Positions 1 through 10,410 are shown, counted from the stretch's first letter. The stretch: 64,000 nt of DNA from Forficula auricularia (GCA_024734495.1 JALMQS010000264.1:1-64000); one strand, 5' to 3'. Translations and numbers: made by a program. Notes: a model not told the origin generated them from the letters alone.

Positions 1-156
1 ACTGAGCTACCCGACTCCCCTGGCATTTGCCATTAGTTGTTAAAAAAATCTGGTCATAACCTTAACAAGAATGGTGAACAAGTCCAAATTATGGACGACA
101 CGTCTTGATTATAAAATAAAAGTGAAAAATTCAATAATTGTTTAGTTCGTTTATAC

Positions 157-993
157 CAGTGGTTCCCAACGTGTGGTCCGCGGACCACCAGTGGTCCATA
201 AGAACTAAAATATGGTCCGCGAAAGATTTCAAAATTTGAATCAGCACGCGCTGATGCATAACAAATAGCGAGCGTAGGATATTCTCTCGAGGTGGTCTGA
301 TTGTCACCAAGCCAGAATTTGATGAGGAGATTCCATGGAAATCGAGGAAAATCATCAAATTTAATTTTAAAACCCACAAATACCCTATAGTGCATTTCAA
401 ATATAAATATATAATAAAGAAGTCGGTTAAAAAATTAGGAAATATAATTTTAAAACCTACAAATAGTTCATTTCAAATGAAAATATATGTACAAATTCCG
501 AATAAAAAGAATTTATTTTTTCAGTCCTTAAAAACTGTCAACGAAGGAACCTCCTTGATTATTAATATTATTTTTAATTAAGCGACTTCAAACAAATTAG
601 GAACCTCTGTGTTTTTAACTCTTAAGTGTAGAGATTTTTTGTGTTATTTCAAGTCGTTTGAATTTTTTTTTCAACTTTTTGATACTATATATAAATGTAA
701 GTGCATGCGTGTAGCTTTGAGCAAAAATATCACCCCAAGAATTCAAGAACTTGTACATAACATGCAACCTCAAAAATCTCATTGATGCAAACATAATTAT
801 TTACTAAAAATTATATATTTTCAATAACTATAACACTGTTCATTAATGTTACTTTTGAATTTTATGATTATGCTAAACGTTTCGATTAAAGATTATTTTT
901 AGAGTGATAGAGTTTATTTTTTAACCTTGTGGTCCCTGCTAATAATAACGAAATCAAAATGGTCCCTGGTCAAAAAAAGGTTGGGAACTGCTG
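157..993. mobile_element. hAT-type non-autonomous element (MITE)
   Basis: The left end reads CAGTGGTTCCCAAC and the right end is the inverse of CAGCAGTTCCCAACC. Both are immediately flanked by the same 8 bp, GTTTATAC (149-156 and 994-1001). Terminal CAG and an 8-bp duplication are the hallmarks of the hAT superfamily, and the 'ggttcccaac...ggtccgcgg' terminus is a common hAT type. The 837-bp interior is AT-rich and holds no transposase-like reading frame, so it must have been moved by an enzyme made elsewhere. Confidence 0.9.
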
Positions 994-1201
994 GTTTATA
1001 CCTTGAATTCCAATATAATCTAAAAACCATAATTTTAACCAAATTAAATAAAAATATTAACATACAGCTTTTAAATAACGCGAAAAATTACCGATCAACG
1101 CTCAATCCGTCCGCTAAGTACTATATTATTTAATTATGTGTGATTTAAAAAAAAAAATAACATAAGAATGAGTTCGTTTGAATAAAGGATAGAGTATTTA
1201 T

Positions 1202-1401
1202 TTTACTTAAAGAAAGTGGTGTAGGTTTTAGGTGAAACATGATATTAATTAATAAAGTAAAGGGTGTGTAGTTTCACAGTGAATGAAATAAAACTCAAAA
1301 GAGGTTTATACAAACTCAATATATTTCGGATTATTAGTGTATAAACCTCTTTGAGTTTTATTTCATTCACTGTGAAACTACACACCCTTTACTTTATTAA
1401 T
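1202..1401 (+). mobile_element. Short foldback element with PLE-type head
   Basis: Two about 64-bp arms (1246-1310 and 1340-1403) form a near-perfect hairpin with a loop of about 29 bp. The element starts with the head segment (…GTGGTGTAGGTTTTAGGTGA…) that also opens the Penelope-like element at 3038. It is flanked by the 12-bp duplication TAGAGTATTTAT (1190-1201 and 1402-1413). The loop keeps only the 'cgaaatat' half of a hammerhead core (reverse strand). A longer copy of the same family lies at 8660-8915. Confidence 0.85.
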
Positions 1402-1413
1402 TAGAGTATTTAT

Positions 1414-1907
1414 CTTAGGTTCGATTCTCGAAGGTAGGGACAGCCCTTCTGACATACAAACAAACTTATCGTATAACATGTTAGATAACTTTCATTTAAA
1501 GTTTTAAATTAATCTATATGTTATTTGATTAATGTCCTTAAATGAATTGAGAGATTTCTACAAATGTTTCTAGATTTCTACAAATATGTAAATGTGGCAT
1601 CGAATGTAGTACTTAGGGCGAGACACCTTTGCACCTGTTACTTCATCAAAGAGTTCATATAAAGAGAAAGATAAAACTTTCATCAATCATTCTAGTATAT
1701 CTTAATTACGAGTAGAAGACATGTGTGTGGCATGATAATAGAATATTAATTTGTTAACATACGGCTCTACGGATTTATAGAGCTATTTACACATTTAATG
1801 CCATATCAAATACATTTCCGTCTAAAAATTCCATACCTATTCGAATTTCGAAGTAACATCTTTTAAATTACTTGCTCCTTATAATCCAGTCATTTGGTTT
1901 TAAAAAT
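1414..1907. other. Unassigned AT-rich stretch
   Basis: No gene or repeat recognised. A B-box-like GGTTCGATTCT at about 1420 has no matching A box at the right distance. Confidence 0.4.
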
Positions 1908-1925
1908 AATTTTTAAGAAAAAATA

Positions 1926-2266
1926 AAAACCGACTTCAAAATTAAATGCAACAAATAAAATACACTAAAAGGTATAAAATAATTATTATCTTAATTAGTT
2001 ACAACTAAACGACGAAATATTAACATGAAATTACTTTTTGAAGTCGGTGCCAAACAAACTATACCTATAAGCGAGCGTACCCGCCAAACGTACTAAGTAA
2101 GATCCGTCGAGTGCGATTCATAAAAGGTATATGTTTGGCACCGACTTCAAAAAGTAATTTCATGTTAATATTTTGTCGTTTAGTTGTAACTAAATAAGAT
2201 AATAATTATTTTATAACTCATAGTGTATTTTATTTGTTGCATTTAATTTTTTGAAGTCGGTTTTTA
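1926..2266. repeat. 'GAAGTCGG' hairpin repeat, copy 1
   Basis: Imperfect palindrome of about 340 bp. The outer ends are ACCGACTTCAAAA / TTTTTGAAGTCGGT and the same 13-mer recurs about 110 bp inside each end. The centre, 'aagcgagcgtacccgcc aaacgtactaagtaag', is the only asymmetric part. Further copies or parts lie at 2646, 14107, 15018, 20480, 21280, 28570, 35752, 38805, 48700, 57170, 62975 and 63715. No coding capacity. Superfamily not identified. Confidence 0.85.
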
Positions 2267-3500
2267 TTTTTAACCGACTTCAAAAAAGGAGGAGGTTCTC
2301 TATTCGACTGAATTTTTTTTTTTTTTTTTTTTTTTTTGTGCCTATGTTACCTCATATCTCCGCCAATTCTCAACCGATTTTGAAATTTTTTTTTGCATTG
2401 GGTCCAGTCTAGCTTCCGATTGGTCCCATTTTTTTCGTATTTTTTTCATAGGTATTAGACCTTTTTTATTAGGTTTGTTTAGACCTAACCTCTTTGTTTA
2501 TGAACCGATTTCGATGGTTCTTTTTTTATCCGATAGGGGGTGTCTTAGGGATGATGTCATATTAATTTGGTCAAGTTCTGATGATATGATCACTATTAAT
2601 AACATCACTAAAAAGAGAAAAATAAAATAATTTTTAAGAAAAAATAAAAACCGACTTCAAAAAATTAAATGCAACAAATAAAATACACTAAAAGGTATAA
2701 AATAATTATTATCTTATTTAGTGACAATTACTTTTTGAAGTCGGTGCAAAACATATACCTTTTATGAATCGCACTCGACGGATCTTACTTAGTACGTTTG
2801 GCGGGTACGCTCGCTTATAGGTATAGTTTGTTTGGCACCGACTTCAAAAAGTAATTTCATGTTAATATTTCGTCGTTTAGTTGTAACTAAATAAGATAAT
2901 TATTATTTTATACCTTTTAGTGTATTTTATTTGTTGCATTTAATTTTTTGAAGTCGGTTTTTATTTTTTCTTAAAAATTATTTTTTGTTCTTAAAAATTA
3001 TTTTTATTTTTCTCTTTTTAGTGATGTTATTAATAGTAAAGTTTAGGGAAAGCGGTGTTGGTTTATAGTGAAACATATTAAACAAAGGAATTATTATTTA
3101 ACGGAATATAGTGTTTCATAAGAGGAAATAAAATTAAAAAATTAAAAATCTTTCAATTATTTGAGATTTTATTTATCTCTATACTATTTCGGGCTATGAG
3201 AACTTGTTAAATTAGCAAGCACTGAATATGAAAATTTTACATTATATCGATGTTATTATATACAGGGTGAGCCAATAGGAGTTGAAAGAACTAGTGATTG
3301 GAAAGGTATGCGGGGCAGAACGACCACTGGACATAGGTCAGATGTACATTTCAAATAGGTAATAAGCCTAGTTCGAACTATTTACTTGCAGGAATTCTAA
3401 ATCGCCTAAGGGTTTCAGAATATTATAAATTCGCAGATCGACAAGAAACGATTTTCGCAAGGAATGAATCGAATGTCGAATTTGGTTTATTAGTAGATCA

Positions 3501-3941
3501 ATGATTGATTTAGTTGTTTCTGAATTGGTTAGTGGAAGGACCATTGCGGGCGATTGCTTTCTTGATCCCAAAGAAAAAAGTGGCGTCTATAAATTACAAT
3601 GTGACTGTGGAGCTTTTTACATAGGACAAACTGGTAGATCCATCAACAACCGTATCATCGAACACAAGAGATCACTGAAACAACTACAATTGAACAGTGA
3701 CAAACCTAATCCCCAACCATTAAGTTACGCTTCAGCTTTTGCTGAACATCTATTTGATAACAATCATTCCCCATCTAATGAAAGCCCCCTTATTCTACAT
3801 TTCTCCCCAAAAGGACGCAAACTAGATTTATTAGAATCCCTTGAAATCAAGAAAGCAATCGCCCGCAATGAACCCATTCTCAATAACCAATTAGAAACCA
3901 CTAAATCAACAATAATTGATCTATTAATAAACCAAATCTAA
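3501..3941 (+). pseudogene. GIY-YIG endonuclease domain of a Penelope-like element
   Basis: Reading frame of 146 codons. Residues about 27-65 match the PLE-type GIY-YIG fold: G-V-Y-K-L, then a Cys pair in 'QCDCGAF', Y-I-G-Q-T-G-R-S, and R…EH (general acid/metal region). In PLEs this domain sits C-terminal to the reverse transcriptase and nicks the target during insertion. The first about 25 residues are not genuine: that DNA is the reverse complement of the region coding for the end of this same frame (…RNEPILNNQLETTKS…). The real domain therefore starts near 3565 after an inversion breakpoint. The minus-strand frame 3368-3571 is the mirror copy. An RT-less fragment, probably inactive. Confidence 0.85.
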
Positions 3942-4295
3942 CCGAAATTCATTCATTCCTTACTAAACATTTGTTCTACTGTTCTCATCTTCGAATTAAC
4001 CTTGCAAATCCGCTTCTTGTGTCTAAATTTATATATTCTAAAACCCTTAAACAAATTCCTTTAACAGGTATTCCCAGAATTCTATACAAATAAATTTCGA
4101 ACTAAGACATCCTATTTGAAATGTACCTGACCTTGTCCAGACAATTCGTTCAATAACCCTTTTTCTACCTTCCACATACCTTTAAATTCAACCACTCAAT
4201 TCTTTCAACTCCCATTGGCTCACCCCCTCCACTCGCCCTGTACTATAATAACATCGATACAATGTAAAATTTTTATATTCAGTGTTCTGTTTAAC

Positions 4296-4334
4296 CTCCT
4301 GATGAAGGGTTCATAGCCCGAAATATGTATAGAG
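4296..4334 (+). ncRNA. Hammerhead ribozyme motif (PLE 3' region)
   Basis: CTC | CTGATGA | a, GGG…CCC (stem II) | GAAA | TATGTATA | GAG. The conserved core CUGANGA…GAAA is intact. Stem III is AUA/UAU with a 2-nt loop, position 17 is A, and stem I is CUC/GAG. One extra A lies between the core GA and stem II. Hammerheads are known from the terminal repeats of Penelope-like elements, and this one lies inside such an element. The mirror copy at about 3189 lacks the CUGAUGA half. Confidence 0.7.
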
Positions 4335-4756
4335 ATAAATAAAAAAATCTCCAAAATAATTTAAAAGATTTTTTAATTTTTTTAATTTTATTTCCTCTTT
4401 GTGAAACACCACTATAACCCGTTAAATAATAATTCCTTTGTTATTAATAGTGATCATATCATCAGAACTTGACCAAATTAATATGACACCATCCCTAAGA
4501 CACCCCTTTCGGATAAAAAAAGAACCATCGAAATCGGTTCATAAACAAAGAGGTTAGGTCTTAACAAACCTAATAAAAAAGGTCTAATACCTAATGAAAA
4601 AAAACGAAAAAAATGGGACCAATCGGAAGCTAGACTGGACCAATGCAAAAAATTTTCAAAATCGGTTGACAATTGGTGGAGATATGAGGTAACATAGGCA
4701 CAAAAAAAAAAAATCAGCCGAATAGAGAACCTCTCCTTTTTTGAAGTCGGTTAAAA

Positions 4757-5336
4757 ATAAGCTGACGTGTGTCTGATGTGGCCAGATACTTGACTTTACC
4801 ATACAACCTGGCCCCTCACTTATATTTAATATTTAATAAAATTATTTATATTCATGTAGGGGGGTTAGTTTTTGCATTTTTGGACTTTGGGGTCCCATTG
4901 ATTATGTATACAAAATTTGGTTAAGTTTGCTCATATGGCCTAGATTTTTAATTTTTAACCCCCCCCCCCCCCCTGCACCGATATGCACCAAAATCTAATC
5001 AGCGCTTAATCTCAATGGACCAAAACTACGTGTGGAATTTGGTTTCGATATTCACACTAGTTTTTGAGCTAGCTCGTCCACAAAAATTTGGTAACCCACA
5101 GAATAAACAGACTAACAGACATTTTGACAAAACAATTATTATCTCGAAAAATATAATTTTTTCAATGTTCACTTATTAGAGCTTTTTTTGTAGAGCGAAA
5201 TGCCATGGTTTCGCTCAATTTTTTTAATCAAATTAGTTTTAGCCGTTTTTGAGATATTTCTAAAAAAAGAAGGAAAAAAAAACCACTTTTTTCATGCATG
5301 ATTACAATACTTGACCATACCCTCTATGGTAAATTA
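4757..5336 (+). repeat. Dispersed repeat C, copy 1
   Basis: Starts 'aataagctgacgtg', passes 'ttgactttaccatacaacctggcccctcac', a C-run (about 4963-4977) and 'acagactaacagacattttgac', and ends 'cttgaccataccctctatggtaaa'. Other copies: 23878, 24716, 30890 (part), 51427 (minus) and 59820 (minus). No coding potential. The block of short tandem tetramers in mid-element varies between copies. Confidence 0.8.
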
Positions 5337-5347
5337 AGAGGTTATTT

Positions 5348-6662
5348 GAAAATGGGTAATTTTATAGAATTCGATGTGCTCTTTCCAAATTTCAACTTTG
5401 CCACCCGGTATCTTTGCCGTTCGCCCCGCCATTTTGGAAAAATTGCGCCTAATAGCAGTTTTTTGACAATTCCTCCTTTCCTACTCATTTCACGATAAAA
5501 ACATTTATATACAAAATGAAACTAGAGAAAATTTCCTACAATTTATGTAATAGCCTTTTTTTGTAAACTCAATAGTTTTGGTGTCCAAGCGCCGCAAACC
5601 ATTATACATCTACGCCAACCCGTGGCATTTAATTTTAACTGATTATATTTGTGAATTATAAAAAATCGCATTTTTCCTTCATAAAATAAAAACCACTCAT
5701 CCTATAAACTTGATATCTATCTTATTCTCTAGGAAATTTTGTTGACTTGGACGTTTGCTTGGACCACTTTTTTGATAAAACTCTTAGATTTATAGATATC
5801 TTACATTTTCCATGACTAGAAATGATCCATTGTTTCAAAAAATCGCAATTTTTCCTTCATAAAATAAAAGCCACTCATCCTAGAAACTTGATTCTTATTA
5901 CATTCTCTAGGAAATTTTATTGACTTGAACGTTTACTTGGACCACTTTTTTGATAAAACTCTTAGATTTATAGATATCCTACATTTTCCGAACAGGATAT
6001 GATCAGAATCCTCAAAAGTGTCATTGAAAATGCTGGATATCTATAAATCTAAGAGTTTTATCAAAAAAGTGGTCCAAGTAAACGTTCAAGTAAACAAAAT
6101 TTCCTAGACAATCTGATAAGAATCAAGTTTTTAAGATGAGTGATTTTTATTTTATAAAGGAAAAACTGCGATTTTTTGAAACAATTGATCATTTTCTGTC
6201 ATGGAAAATGCTAGATATCTATAAATCTAAAAGATTTATCAAAAAAGTGGTCCAAGTAAACCTTCAAGTCAACAAAATTTGCTAGACAATATGATCAGAA
6301 TCAAGTTTTTAGGATGAGTGGTTTTTATTTTATGAAGGAAAAACTGCGATTTTTTATAATTCACAAATGTAATCAGTCAAATGTCACGGGTTGGCGTAGA
6401 TGTATAATGGTTTGCGGCGCTCGTACGCCAAAACTATTGATTTTACAAAAAAATGTTATTACATAGATTGTAGGAAATTTTCTCTAGTTTCATTTTGTAT
6501 ATAAATATTTTTATCGTGAAATGAGTTGGAAAGGAGATATTGTCAAAAAACTGCTTTTAGGCACCATTTTTCCAAAATGGCGGCGCGAACGGCAAAGATA
6601 CGAGGTGGCAAAGTTGAAATTCGTAAAGAGCACATCGAAATCTATAAAATTACCTATTTTCA
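5348..6662. repeat. 1.3-kb palindrome with tandem units in each arm
   Basis: Left arm 5348 to about 5995, right arm about 6015-6662, centre near 6005. Each arm also contains a tandem duplication of about 190 bp (units starting 'aaaatcgca…cttcataaaataaaa' at about 5665 and 5845, mirrored at about 6150 and 6330). Outer parts carry the inverse-matching 'tcgatgtgctc' / 'gagcacatcga'. A related smaller inverted copy is at 43441-43871. No reading frame of note. Confidence 0.8.
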
Positions 6663-6942
6663 AAACTCCCAGAAAACATTCCAGGTAAAACTACCAAATG
6701 ACTGGACTATTATATAGCCCAGTCAAATTAGACTTTATATCGAAATTTAATCCCATTTACCTAAAATCTATACTAATCAAAAGAAAATAATTTTCTGATT
6801 AAATACATCAAAATGTTTATTTCTAAATTTAACAGTAAATAGTTTAAATCAATCAAAAATCGATCAACATTATCGACTATCTAGGATTATTTATCTGTAT
6901 CTTCTAATCTACATATTTAAACAATTGTCAAAACAAAAAATA

Positions 6943-7696
6943 TCTAGTCTTATTAAACGAGCAAAAATTGTATATATATTTATATCCGGTCGGGTTCTCA
7001 AAAACGACTCTAACGATTTGGATGAAATTCACGGGTTAGGGGGTTTTGTGTTGGACAGTCGATCTGTCATGGTCTCATCTTCGTTTAAGCTGTTTTTGAT
7101 GGGCTTTTTGTTAATTGAAATAATTATTCACAGGTGGTTGTCTCGATAAAAATGTATAAATACATTTTTATTCAATTTACTTTCAATTTTTAATTGGTTT
7201 TTTAATTTTAAATTCCACTAATAGATCATTACAAATATTATTATATATATTAAAAGTTAGAAAATTTAATTGATTAAAAGTCGAATTTTAAATCCCACAA
7301 GCGTATTTTTCTGTATTAGAATTTGGCAATTTAATTGATGAACTCAAAAATTGTTATTTAATTAAAAAAAAATATTATACGGTATTTATTTATTTATATA
7401 CCTATACATGTATACATATAATCTGTGGGCCACTACAAGAAAAAACTGGGTGAGGGGGCGGGGGCGAATGTGGAGGTGACGGTGCGGGTGCAGAGGTGGA
7501 GGAGTACGGGGGGCCAGGGAAGTGAAGTGGGGCGGGATTGGGGTGGACTGGGGGTGTAGGTGGTGGTAGATGTGGGGTGGGGGGTTGTAGGGGGTGCAGG
7601 GGTGGGGCTCCGGGAGCGAGGTTGGTTCGGGGATTAATATATAGCATTTAACTGATACAAAAAGTTACCGAGCATCGCTCGGTGGCCAGGTACTAA
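6943..7696 (+). mobile_element. Helitron-like element with G-rich tract, copy 1
   Basis: 5' end TCTAGTCTTATTAAACGAGC. 3' end is a perfect 7-bp hairpin ACCGAGC-atc-GCTCGGT (7667-7683) followed after about 9 bp by CTAA. A 5' TC and a 3' hairpin followed by CTRR fit Helitrons. No terminal inverted repeats and no Rep/helicase gene. The segment 7445-7630 is almost pure G/T/A with many GGGG runs. Other copies: 15179, 15806, 18312, 29728, and minus-strand pieces at 9390 and 25830. The minus-strand proline-rich frame across the tract is a composition artefact. Confidence 0.65.
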
Positions 7697-7734
7697 CATT
7701 TTAAGGACAATACAATTTTCTAAAAATAACAAGT

Positions 7735-8137
7735 GGGAAGTGGGGCTTATTGCAAGTGTAATTGCCACTTGTTGTTGACTTAGCCCTTGATTAATTAGGC
7801 ACACACAATTTGAACTGCTTGACCTTGAGAAATATCCAATTTTGTATATTTTATCTTTCTATCAATGATGCTTAATTCAAAATGATTCATTTTATTGATA
7901 TTTCAAATGGAATTTGATCTTTTATTAAAACTTTATTTAAATTTAAAGTGATATTGAGAAAGTATGATAATTTGTCATTGTATCTTTTAATTTAATTTTA
8001 CTAATTTTTTATATAAAATTCAAAAATTATCATCAATATTTATTGAATATGTTAGTTTAAGAGTTAATAGAACAAATTATATGAATATTTGTAAAAAGTT
8101 TTTATTGGTGGCTCGATATTTTTGCACCGCAGTGTAG
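7735..8137 (+). repeat. Repeat M, copy 1 (Tc1/mariner-like right end)
   Basis: Shared with 12592-13313: 'cttattgcaagtgtaattgcc', 'cacacacaatttgaactgcttgacc', and a right end TTTTTGCACCGCAGTG-TA. That end resembles the Tc1-type terminus seen at 42501-42510 and is followed by TA. The left end is not a matching inverted repeat, so classification is tentative. Confidence 0.55.
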
Positions 8138-8646
8138 AACGGGCTGTACATAAATATGTACCATATATAGTTTAAACACGCCAAAAGGAAAAGTCAGAAA
8201 ATATAGCTTTAAATTCGTCCTAAAAAAACGAATCATTCCCTCACCGCTGTGTAAAAGTAGGATTAAAACATAATTTCAAATTATATAGTGAGCGCTGCCT
8301 TATTGTTTTTAGAAGTTAGAAATTATCGCAGCGAAATAGCACCTTAAGAGAGTACCATATATCTGGACGGAGAGATAGTCTGTAATTTTTGCTCCAGTTA
8401 AAAACTAAATAATACCTAATATTATTTTTAATTTTAAATTTGGGTAAAAAGGTCAATTTTTATTTAGCCATATCACTGAGCACTAAGTTTTGAAAGTAAT
8501 TTCAATTAGAAATATTATTAATATATACGGTGGTTCTTTCGTTGACCCTTTTAAATCCTGAAGAAGGAGCGACGATCCTTCGAATTGTCAGATTTTTTAA
8601 GAGAATGAAATTGATATTCGAATAAATTATCTTATAGAAAAATTAC
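8138..8646. other. Unassigned stretch with a decayed hammerhead remnant
   Basis: At 8553-8594 CTGAAGA is followed by AAGGA…TCCTT and GAAT, flanked by AAATC/GATTT that could pair as stem I. The GAAA core is broken to GAAT. Nothing else recognised. Confidence 0.35.
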
Positions 8647-8659
8647 TTTAATTAATTAA

Positions 8660-8915
8660 TTAATAAAGTAAAGGGTGTGTAGTTTCACAGTGAATGAAAT
8701 AAAACTCAAAGAGGTTTATACAACTCAATATATTTCGGATTATTAGTCAGTTTTTAACCTGTAAACTCCTGATGAAGGACTAATAATCCGAAATATATTG
8801 AGTTTGTATAAACCTCTTTGAGTTTTATTTCATTCACTGTGAAACTACACACCCTTTACTTTAATAATTAATATCATGTTTCACCTAAAACCTACACCAC
8901 TTTCCCTAAGTAAAA
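8660..8915 (-). mobile_element. Foldback element with PLE-type head, copy 2
   Basis: About 90-bp arms (8660-8748 and 8778-8869) that match the element at 1202-1401 nearly base for base. The head segment is at the right end (8872-8915, reverse orientation). Candidate target duplication TTTAATTAATTAA at 8647-8659 and 8916-8928; it is low-complexity, so less certain than others. It carries a complete hammerhead motif in its loop and right arm. Confidence 0.8.
8763..8805 (+). ncRNA. Hammerhead ribozyme motif
   Basis: AAACTC | CTGATGA | a-GGA…TCC | GAAA | TATATT | GAGTTT. Stem I is a perfect 6-bp pair (AAACUC/GAGUUU). Stem II is GGA/UCC with one extra A before it. Stem III is the self-complementary AUAUAU, with U at position 17. 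Such a short stem III implies dimeric action, as in other retroelement hammerheads. Predicted cleavage is after 8799. Confidence 0.75.
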
Positions 8916-9008
8916 TTTAATTAATTAAATATCCTAATTTTAATATATATATGTTAACGTTAGATGAACGCGAAAGTTAAAACTTTTTATCCGGCCACTG
9001 CCTTATTT

Positions 9009-9251
9009 TGGTGCAATTGGGATCAGACTCGTTTTGATACTGAACCAAGAGTTGAATTATATATAAAAATTTGATTATAGGATCTGGTCAGGAAATCCAT
9101 CACTTTTTTTTTTTTTTTTTAATGCAACTTAAATGGAAAAGGCATTTGCGGGCTTAACGCAGAAGATGTCGGATCATACCCGACTGGGTCCTGTATCTTT
9201 TTTCAACTCTTGGTTCAGTATAAAATCGAGTCTGGTCTCAATTGCACCAAT
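9009..9251. mobile_element. MITE with about 48-bp terminal inverted repeats
   Basis: TTGGTGCAATTGGGATCAGA… at the left is matched in inverse at 9203-9251. The flanks share TTAT. Interior about 145 bp with a poly-T run. Superfamily not assigned. Confidence 0.7.
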
Positions 9252-9389
9252 TATATATAATATTTATAATGATCTATTAGTGGGATATAAAATTAAAAAC
9301 CCAATTAATTATTTATTAAAAGGAAATTGAATAAATATGTAATTATACATTTGTATCGACACAACTACTTTTGAATAATTATTTTAATT

Positions 9390-9556
9390 AACAAAAAACC
9401 CATCAAAAACAACTTAGTAGAAGATGAGACTGTGTCAGATCGAATTGTCAACACAAAAACCCCCTAACCCGTGAATTTCATCCAAATCGTTAGAGCCGTA
9501 TTCAAAAAACCGATTCTTATATATATATATATACAAGAATTGCTCGTTTAATATAA
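9390..9556 (-). repeat. Helitron-like 5' end fragment
   Basis: Reverse complement of the 5' part of the element at 6943: GCTCGTTTAAT…, then 'cgattctt', 'cctaacccgtgaatttcatc', ending near 'aaaacccatcaaaaac'. No 3' hairpin here. Confidence 0.6.
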
Positions 9557-9631
9557 TACGATACGATATAATTATTTTGATTATTTATTAGTAATGAAGC
9601 TGTTGAAGCTTTTATTTTTGTGATTAATTTG

Positions 9632-9831
9632 ATTAAAATTTGAATTTTTATTTAAATCACACAATTAATTATAATTATTTATTAAACACGAACAAAAATA
9701 CAATATAACTACGACGTTTCGATCGCAGAATAAGTCGATCGAAATGTCATAGTTATATTGTATTAATTGTTCGTGTTTAATAAATAATTATAATTATTTG
9801 TGTGATTTAAATAAAAATTCAAATTTTGATT
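9632..9831. mobile_element. 95-bp-arm hairpin element
   Basis: Arms 9632-9726 and 9736-9831 pair almost perfectly with a 9-nt loop. The loop-proximal part reads 'gacgtttcgatcg', like the GAAACGUC half of a hammerhead on the minus strand. The CUGANGA half is not preserved. Confidence 0.8.
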
Positions 9832-9850
9832 ATTTATGTCCATCGATTAA

Positions 9851-10200
9851 ATTATTAAAGTTGTTATAGGTAAATATGGACTATATGTTTTATGGAGATA
9901 ATTTATATTTTATTGCCAACGTTTCGTCAACTTTGTTGACTTCTTCAGGGCTCAAATAGTTAACTTCCCTGCATATTTGTCATTTTTATTATTATTCTTT
10001 CCTAGTAAATATATCAAGGCAAGTCATCAACATCAATCAGATTTAAAAATTTTTCTTTTTTAAAACTTAAAAACTTATGCAGGGAAGTTAACTATTTGAG
10101 CCCTGAAGAAGTCAACAAAGTTGACGAAACATTGACAATAAAATATAAATTATCTGCATAAAAGATATAGTCCTTATTTCCCTATAACAACTTTAATAAT
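9851..10200. mobile_element. Foldback element with two hammerhead halves
   Basis: Arms 9851-9974 and 10077-10200, loop about 100 bp. Each arm carries a hammerhead-like core on opposite strands: intact on the minus strand at 9915-9951, altered on the plus strand at 10100-10137 (GAAACATTGAC in place of GAAACGTTGGC). Confidence 0.8.
9915..9951 (-). ncRNA. Hammerhead ribozyme motif
   Basis: Minus strand: GCC | CTGAAGA | a-GTCAAC…GTTGAC | GAAA | CGTT | GGC. Core CUGANGA…GAAA, 6-bp stem II, stem III the self-complementary ACGU, position 17 U, and stem I GCC/GGC. One extra A before stem II. Confidence 0.65.
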
Positions 10201-10257
10201 AAGATATAATAAGATAAGATAAATATTTCTATAGCTAGAGGGAGGTTTTTCTTGTAC

Positions 10258-10357
10258 CTGTTAGAGGGAAAAGGGCGAGAATCCGGGCGGCATTTGCCCC
10301 TGAAGCGGCCACCAGCACCACACACCAAATCCCCAACAGTAATCGCATATTGCACAT
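10258..10357 (-). CDS. First coding exon of a UDP-glycosyltransferase (UGT)-like gene
   Basis: From ATG at 10357 the exon codes 33 residues plus one base: a signal peptide (MCNMRLLLGIWCVVLVAA…) followed by 'NAARILALFPLT'. The Ala-Arg-Ile-Leu-(Ala/Gly)-Phe-Pro start of the mature chain is characteristic of insect UGTs, which sit in the ER membrane facing the lumen and transfer sugar from UDP-sugar to small lipophilic compounds. The exon ends …CTAACAG|GTACAAG, a good splice donor (GT at 10257-10256, phase 1). A second in-frame ATG (10348) would give a more usual-length signal peptide. No later UGT exon is recognisable leftward to position 1, so the first intron would have to exceed 10 kb, or this is a detached exon. 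It has a promoter in register and lies in one of the few unique, GC-richer stretches. The short length limits certainty. Confidence 0.65.
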
Positions 10358-10368
10358 TGAGACGGGCT

Positions 10369-10403
10369 GAATGATCCGCTACAGCTACACGCGCGCCTTT
10401 ATA
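10369..10403 (-). promoter_or_regulatory. Core promoter of the UGT-like gene: TATA box and initiator
   Basis: Minus strand: TATAAAG begins at 10403, and TCATTC (10374-10369) fits the arthropod initiator TCAKTY with its A at 10372. The spacing is 31 nt, the usual TATA-to-start distance. The ATG follows 15 nt later, giving a very short 5' leader. Confidence 0.55.
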
Positions 10404-10410
10404 TTATAAA

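Larger units (their letters stand above)
3038..4439 (+). mobile_element. Penelope-like element, endonuclease-only foldback copy
   Basis: Flanked by the exact 12-bp duplication GTTATTAATAGT (3026-3037 and 4440-4451). The first about 540 bp (3038-3575) is an inverted copy of the last about 600 bp (3840-4439), so the element folds back on itself and only about 265 bp in the middle is single. Inverted terminal repeats and variable target duplications are typical of Penelope-like retroelements. The reverse transcriptase domain is absent, so this copy cannot have moved itself. It carries a GIY-YIG domain and a hammerhead motif near its 3' end. Confidence 0.85.
2272..4756. repeat. Composite foldback: B arm, hairpin, inverted B arm, split by a PLE
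   Basis: Unit B (2272-2590, starting AACCGACTTCAAAAAAGG) runs into a second hairpin (2646-2962). After the PLE insertion it continues as an inverted copy of B (4452-4756). The sequence before the PLE (…gatgttattaatagt) joins cleanly to that after it (ttattaatagtgatcat…), so without the PLE this is a palindrome of about 1.1 kb. The B motif 'ccgacttcaaaaaaggaggagg' is, from memory, widespread in insect genomes. Confidence 0.8.

Noticed and set aside
54..400. Two minus-strand frames of about 100 codons
   Set aside because: They overlap the hAT-type MITE end and have no domain or codon signal.
1415..1435. B-box-like GGTTCGATTCT, possible tRNA
   Set aside because: No A box or cloverleaf upstream.
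7402..7647. Proline-rich minus-strand frame
   Set aside because: It lies entirely across the G-rich tract of a Helitron-like element; composition alone keeps it open. The same applies to 16345-16720, 18720-18947, 25785-26094 and 33743-33958.
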